This document shows positions 7,458-10,339 of a stretch of DNA of 10,339 nt, piece by piece. The notes under the pieces were generated by a model. It saw only the letters and a list, made by a program, of their open reading frames with translations. It was not told the DNA's origin and searched no databases. Numbering within the stretch: the first letter of the stretch is position 1; the number at the start of each line of letters is the position of its first letter. Origin of the DNA: Rhodocyclaceae bacterium (lineage in GTDB: Bacteria > Pseudomonadota > Gammaproteobacteria > Burkholderiales > Rhodocyclaceae); the NCBI GenBank assembly GCA_016791085.1, contig JAEUNN010000528.1:1-10339 (forward strand), given 5' to 3'. A program made the translations under genes and the position numbers.

Positions 7458-7664
7458 TCGTCGCGCCTCGCGGCCCTGCGCCGCCGCATCCAGACGGGCG
7501 GCATAAGGCCGCAACACGGCGTGGCTCGATGCATGGATTGCAACGTCCGGCGTGCGCCGCGGCGGCCTCGCGTCTGTCCGGAAGGGCGCTAAAGGCCAGC
7601 GCCAGGCGGCCGTTAAGCGGGGCTATACCTGCTACGCAGTAACAAGTATCCATGCTGTAGATAG

Positions 7665-7676
7665 GGCCAATTGGCC
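7665..7676. promoter_or_regulatory. Perfect 12-bp palindrome upstream of the porin gene, possible operator
   Basis: GGCCAATTGGCC is fully self-complementary and ends 12 nt before the porin ribosome binding site. As DNA it could bind a dimeric regulator. As RNA it could form a 4-bp stem with an AATT loop. No regulator can be named from the sequence, and chance occurrence in GC-rich DNA is possible. Confidence 0.3.
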
Positions 7677-7688
7677 AGACTAACCGGC

Positions 7689-7694
7689 AAGGAG
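7689..7694 (+). promoter_or_regulatory. Ribosome binding site of the porin gene
   Basis: AAGGAG with a 6-nt spacer before the ATG at 7701. It fixes the start at 7701 rather than the in-frame TTG at 7671. Confidence 0.85.
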
Positions 7695-7700
7695 TTCTCG

Positions 7701-9059
7701 ATGCAAATAGTGCACAAAACCATCCTGGCCGCATGCGTCGCGAGCGCCCTGGGCGCGGCGGCCGTACCGGCCGGCGCCGCCGACACGGCCGTTGCGGCAC
7801 GACTGAAAGAACTCGAAAAAAAGCTCGAACAAAGCATGCGCATGATCGAAGCCTTGCAGGACAAGGTTAATCGCCTGGAAGGCGGCGCGGCCGCAAGGCC
7901 GGGACACGCTGCAGCGGACGAACAGGGCGCGCGGCTGGAAAACCTGGAGCGCCAGGTGTCGCAACTGGGCAGTGGCATGTTTTCACGTACGGGCGCCGAA
8001 GACGGCTTGCCCTTGCACGGCTTTGCCGATGTGGGCATGTTCCGCAGTGGCGAAAATAACGCGGTATACGGCAGGGGAAATAAAGGCTTCATGGTCGGCT
8101 CGCTCGACCTCTACCTGACCCCGCAGTTCGGCGACCGGGTCAAGGCGCTGGTCGAAACCGTCATCGAAGTCGATCGCGACGGCAGCGCGGTGGTCGATCT
8201 CGAACGCGTGCAGGCCGGATACACGTTCAGCGATGCGCTCACGGCCTGGATAGGCCGCTTCCACACCCCTTACGGTTACTGGAACACCGCCTTTCACCAC
8301 GGCGCGCAAATACAGACCTCGATCCTGCGGCCGCGCTTTCTCGATTTCGAGGACAAGGGCGGCATACTGCCGGCCCACACGGTGGGGGGCTGGCTCACCG
8401 GCGTGCTGGACGCCGGCCCGGTGCGTGTGGGTTACGATGCCTATGCCGGCAATGCGCCGCATATCGAGGGCGCGGCGCCCAGCGCGCCGTCCTTGTTGCG
8501 CATGGGCGAACTGAACATGAAGGCCGCCGGTTCCGGCAGCCACCGGACCAGTTCGGGCTTCAACGCCTGGTTCACGCCGAAGTCGCAGTCTTCATTGCGC
8601 CTGGGCGTGCATGGGCTGCGCGCCAACGTGGCGGACGATCTTGGCAACGATACGCGAGTCGGCATGCTGGGCGCTTATGGCGTGTGGATCGACGACGACT
8701 GGGAAGTGCTGGGCGAGTATTACCACTTCCAGAACCGCGATCTGAGCGGCGGCACCGGCAGGCGCGGCAGCAACGCATGGTATCTGCAGGCCGGCTACAA
8801 CTTTGGGCTCGCGACGCCCTTCGCGCGCCTCGAACGCACGCGGCTGGACCAGAACGACAACTATTTCGCCTCGCAATTATCCGGCCGGTCCTACGACCGC
8901 CTTGCGCTCGGCATGCGCTACGAACTGAACCAGAAGTCGGCCCTGAAATTCGAGCTGAACCGCACGCGACAGAAAGATCTGGTCGCCGCCGACGGCATCA
9001 CACCGGCGCCTGACGATGCTTTCATCGAGGCCTTGATGCAGTTTGCGATCCGCTTCTAG
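7701..9059 (+). CDS. Outer-membrane porin-like beta-barrel protein with N-terminal coiled coil
   Basis: The protein has 452 residues. A signal peptide runs to about residue 26 (AGA before Ala27). Two heptad-like coiled-coil stretches follow (about 32-60, rich in Leu/Glu/Lys, and 77-89), as in porins that trimerise or contact peptidoglycan by an N-terminal coil. The barrel begins near LPLHGFADVG (103-112) and shows alternating strands such as LDLYLTPQFG, RVQAGYTFSD and WYLQAGYNFG. The protein ends in AIRF, with the terminal Phe that serves as a sorting signal for the outer-membrane assembly machinery. A short-chain PstS-like gene follows after 16 bp, suggesting a shared job in passage and capture of an anion, perhaps phosphate, but the sequence does not prove the substrate. 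It resembles OprO/OprP-type or general porins only broadly. Confidence 0.85.
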   Translation: MQIVHKTILAACVASALGAAAVPAGAADTAVAARLKELEKKLEQSMRMIEALQDKVNRLEGGAAARPGHAAADEQGARLENLERQVSQLGSGMFSRTGAEDGLPLHGFADVGMFRSGENNAVYGRGNKGFMVGSLDLYLTPQFGDRVKALVETVIEVDRDGSAVVDLERVQAGYTFSDALTAWIGRFHTPYGYWNTAFHHGAQIQTSILRPRFLDFEDKGGILPAHTVGGWLTGVLDAGPVRVGYDAYAGNAPHIEGAAPSAPSLLRMGELNMKAAGSGSHRTSSGFNAWFTPKSQSSLRLGVHGLRANVADDLGNDTRVGMLGAYGVWIDDDWEVLGEYYHFQNRDLSGGTGRRGSNAWYLQAGYNFGLATPFARLERTRLDQNDNYFASQLSGRSYDRLALGMRYELNQKSALKFELNRTRQKDLVAADGITPAPDDAFIEALMQFAIRF

Positions 9060-9064
9060 CAGCC

Positions 9065-9069
9065 GGAGG
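9065..9069 (+). promoter_or_regulatory. Ribosome binding site of the PstS-like gene
   Basis: GGAGG with a 6-nt spacer before the ATG at 9076, lying just behind the porin stop. It decides the start in favour of 9076 over an in-frame TTG at 9043 and supports joint translation with the porin. Confidence 0.88.
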
Positions 9070-9075
9070 CAGTAC

Positions 9076-9483
9076 ATGAAAATCAGTCCGAAACTTGTCG
9101 CTGCGCTCCTCCTTGCGGGGGGCGGTGCGCTGCCGCCGGGCGCGTGGGCGCAGCAGGTGGTGGTGATCGCGAATCCCGGCGTGCAGGTAGGAGCCGGCGA
9201 CATTGGCGACATATTCCTCGGCGAGAAACAGTTTGCCGGATCGGTAAAACTGGTTCCCGTCGACAACGCCGGCTTGCAGGCCGCCTTCCTGAGCAAAGCC
9301 ATGAACATGGATGCCAACAAGTACAACGGCAGGTGGGTGAAGAAGTCGTTTCGCGACGGCGTGAATCCGCCGCCGCTCAAGTCGGGCGACGCGGAAGTCA
9401 CGGAGTACGTCAAGCGCACGCCCGGCGCGGTCGGCTATGTCGGCAGCGTGCCCGCCGGCGTGACGGTAGTGAACAAATACTGA
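9076..9483 (+). CDS. Short PstS-like periplasmic substrate-binding protein
   Basis: The protein has 135 residues. Residues 1-25 form a signal peptide (KISPK start, hydrophobic core, AWA before Gln26). The mature part of about 110 residues has the pattern of short 'phosphate ABC transporter substrate-binding' proteins: VVVIANP (28-34), GDIGDIFLGEK (41-51), VPVDNA (60-65), a Trp before the FRDGVNPPP segment, and PGAVGYV (116-122). Full PstS proteins are more than twice as long with two lobes; this one covers about one lobe. No pstC, pstA or pstB is next to it. It may bind phosphate or another oxyanion in the periplasm and deliver it to, or sense it for, a partner encoded elsewhere. It follows the porin by 16 bp. 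The family is well supported; ligand and partner are inference. Confidence 0.85.
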   Translation: MKISPKLVAALLLAGGGALPPGAWAQQVVVIANPGVQVGAGDIGDIFLGEKQFAGSVKLVPVDNAGLQAAFLSKAMNMDANKYNGRWVKKSFRDGVNPPPLKSGDAEVTEYVKRTPGAVGYVGSVPAGVTVVNKY

Positions 9484-9603
9484 TTGCGTGGCGCAGCGGC
9501 GGCGGGCATCGACGGTGCGTCCCTGTGCGGTGGTGGCAGCGGAAGTGCACAAGCCGGCGCTGCGCGGCGCGGGCGCCTTGCGTACGAATGCCTGAAGTGC
9601 GCC

Positions 9604-9620
9604 AGTCCCGCGGGGGGACT
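9604..9620 (+). terminator. Small hairpin behind the PstS-like gene, possible weak terminator
   Basis: AGTCCC (9604-9609) and GGGACT (9615-9620) can pair around a 5-nt G-rich loop. The sequence after it is TACATTCGCT, not a T run. It lies inside the 195-bp gap between the PstS-like and DUF433 genes, which otherwise shows nothing I can name. Confidence 0.25.
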
Positions 9621-9678
9621 TACATTCGCTAGCAATCTGGTCCACAATGGCGGTATTCCTCTATTTGGAAACGCCAGG

Positions 9679-9924
9679 GTGTCACGCCGCCTCATAGAAC
9701 GCATCACGATAGAAGCCGGCAGGTCGGGCGGGCGGCCCTGCATACGCGATTCGCGCATACGCGTGCGCGACATCCTTGCACTGCTCGCGGCGGGTGCCAC
9801 CGAGCAGCAAATCCTCGAAGATTTTCCGGTTCTGGAACCTGACGACATCCGCGCCGCACTCCAGTATGCGGCGGTACTGACGGACCATCCTTCGGCTTCG
9901 TTAAGGCGCGCGCTGGGCGGTTGA
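9679..9924 (+). CDS. DUF433-family protein, putative antitoxin without adjacent toxin
   Basis: From the GTG at 9679 the protein has 81 residues, the usual DUF433 size. A GGAA (9667-9670) lies 8 nt upstream. The frame is open back to 9484, but the extra residues look non-coding and no ATG occurs there. The DUF433 pattern is clear: RITIEAGRSGGRPCIRDSRI (8-27) and V-R-D-I-L (29-33), then LLAAGATEQQILEDFP (35-50) and DDIRAALQYAA (55-65). The last part is a small helical region resembling a winged or helix-turn-helix fold. Members of this family often pair with a DUF5615 PIN-like nuclease as a toxin-antitoxin system, with the toxin gene directly behind. Here no such gene follows; a convergent gene overlaps the last 24 bp. 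The family call is secure; an antitoxin role in this locus is unproven. Confidence 0.85.
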   Translation: MSRRLIERITIEAGRSGGRPCIRDSRIRVRDILALLAAGATEQQILEDFPVLEPDDIRAALQYAAVLTDHPSASLRRALGG

Positions 9925-10339
9925 GTGCGCCGCTGCGGGGCGCAACTGCCGCATGAGCTGCAAGGCCGCATCGGCCACCTGCAAGGTATCCCTGCGCGCA
10001 TATAACGCCATTGCCGCGGCACCGGCCAGCGGCAATGCATAGAGCGCCGCAATACTCAAAGCCTGTTGCGACAGGCCGAGCCCTATCGCGCGCAGCGCCT
10101 GTTCGCTGGATCGGCGCGCCAGCGCGTCGGTGACGTAGCGGCCGCCCGCGCGCACCGCCAGATCGGCCACCGCATGTCCGGCGGAATGTTTGAACAGGCA
10201 GTACAACAGGTGCTCGCGCCGCAATTCCGCATGCACGCCGTGAGCCGCCGCGATGTCGGCCACCATTTGCGCCTGGATGCGCCAAACCTTGACCAGACTG
10301 GGAAGGATGGCGGCGATGCCGAGCAGGCCGCCGGGCAGC
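9901..10339 (-). CDS. Membrane-associated protein of uncertain family, N-terminus outside the window
   Basis: The minus-strand frame is open from the right edge (10339) to the TAA at 9903-9901, giving about 145 residues. A Met codon at 10266-10264 exists, but the sequence before it (LPGGLLGIAAILPSLVKVWR) continues the protein sensibly, so the gene probably begins outside the window. Visible are a hydrophobic N-terminal segment, a helical stretch with IQAQMVADIAAAHG and REHLLYCLFKHSAGHAV, and a second hydrophobic segment near ALSIAALYALPLAGAAAMALYA. The C-terminus is Ala/Arg-rich. The pattern recalls EcsC- or DUF697-like membrane-associated proteins, but I cannot confirm this. It converges on the DUF433 gene and overlaps it by 24 bp, with no clear terminator between them. 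Confidence 0.6.
   Translation of the reverse strand, partial: LPGGLLGIAAILPSLVKVWRIQAQMVADIAAAHGVHAELRREHLLYCLFKHSAGHAVADLAVRAGGRYVTDALARRSSEQALRAIGLGLSQQALSIAALYALPLAGAAAMALYARRDTLQVADAALQLMRQLRPAAAHSTAQRAP

Larger units (their letters stand above)
7458..7700. other. Non-coding gap between the TonB-like gene and the porin gene
   Basis: These 243 bases hold no convincing gene. Two small hairpins are visible: stem 7480-7485 with 7497-7502 (11-nt loop), and stem 7585-7590 with 7598-7603 (7-nt loop). Neither is followed by a T run, so neither is a standard intrinsic terminator. The gap is the largest on the plus strand and probably separates two transcription units, so the porin promoter should lie here. 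I could not find a -35/-10 pair good enough to name. Confidence 0.6.

Noticed and set aside
7480..7502. Hairpin behind the TonB-like gene as an intrinsic terminator
   Set aside because: The stem is only 6 bp with an 11-nt loop and no T run follows; such hairpins are frequent by chance in GC-rich DNA.
7510..7545. Sigma-54 promoter (TGGC...TTGCA)
   Set aside because: The two elements are present, but the spacing between them is about 5 bases too long for a functional site.
7630..7680. Sigma-70 promoter or Pho box before the porin gene
   Set aside because: TATACC and TAGATA are only partial -10 matches without a fitting -35, and CTGTAGATA resembles a Pho half-site only weakly, with no second half-site at the right distance.
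9620..9648. Promoter for the DUF433 gene (TTACAT, 17 bp, CACAAT)
   Set aside because: The -10 candidate matches 4 of 6 positions, but the -35 candidate matches only about 2; this is within chance.
9484..9678. N-terminal extension of the DUF433 protein from a TTG at 9484
   Set aside because: The 65 extra residues are Gly/Ala-rich without pattern, the family is normally about 75-80 residues long, and the GTG at 9679 fits that length.

Overview
This GC-rich window (roughly 60-65% G+C by eye) looks like chromosome from a beta- or gammaproteobacterium. The minor-pilin cluster layout, the Gram-negative envelope proteins (an outer-membrane barrel and a TonB-like protein) and the many signal peptides all point that way. 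I cannot place the genus. Isoleucine ATA codons are unusually frequent for such a GC-rich genome and may help to identify it.

Positions 1-6738 hold a tightly packed, co-directional type IV pilus minor-pilin operon. It contains the 3' end of a PilE-type pilin, a GspH/FimT-family pseudopilin, pilV, pilW, pilX and a large pilY1. Gene junctions are 4-bp overlaps or short gaps (25 bp at most), so translational coupling is likely. In the family model, PilV, PilW, PilX, the FimT/FimU-type subunit and PilE form a priming complex at the pilus tip, and PilY1 caps it as adhesin and mechanosensor. This PilY1 is enlarged by about 230 residues that contain three degenerate FCCH-like repeats, placed between its von Willebrand A half and its C-terminal beta-propeller half.

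Positions 6753-7457 encode a single-spanning TonB-like protein with the SxxxH transmembrane signature and a TonB C-terminal domain, but no long Pro-Glu/Pro-Lys spacer. It starts 14 bp after pilY1 and no exbB or exbD is in view. A 243-bp gap follows, with small hairpins and a perfect 12-bp palindrome. Next come an outer-membrane porin-like protein (7701-9059) and a short PstS-like periplasmic protein (9076-9483). Both have strong ribosome binding sites and look like a two-gene unit for binding and passage of an anion, perhaps phosphate.

The right end holds a DUF433-family small protein (9679-9924) without its usual PIN-like toxin partner. Its 3' end overlaps by 24 bp a convergent minus-strand gene for a membrane-associated protein of uncertain family, which is cut by the window edge.

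Nothing here is clearly a new system. The most unusual points are the repeat-bearing PilY1, the porin plus short PstS-like pair, the TonB-like gene directly behind pilY1, and the unpaired DUF433 gene. I saw no tRNA or rRNA genes, CRISPR arrays, insertion sequences or phage genes.
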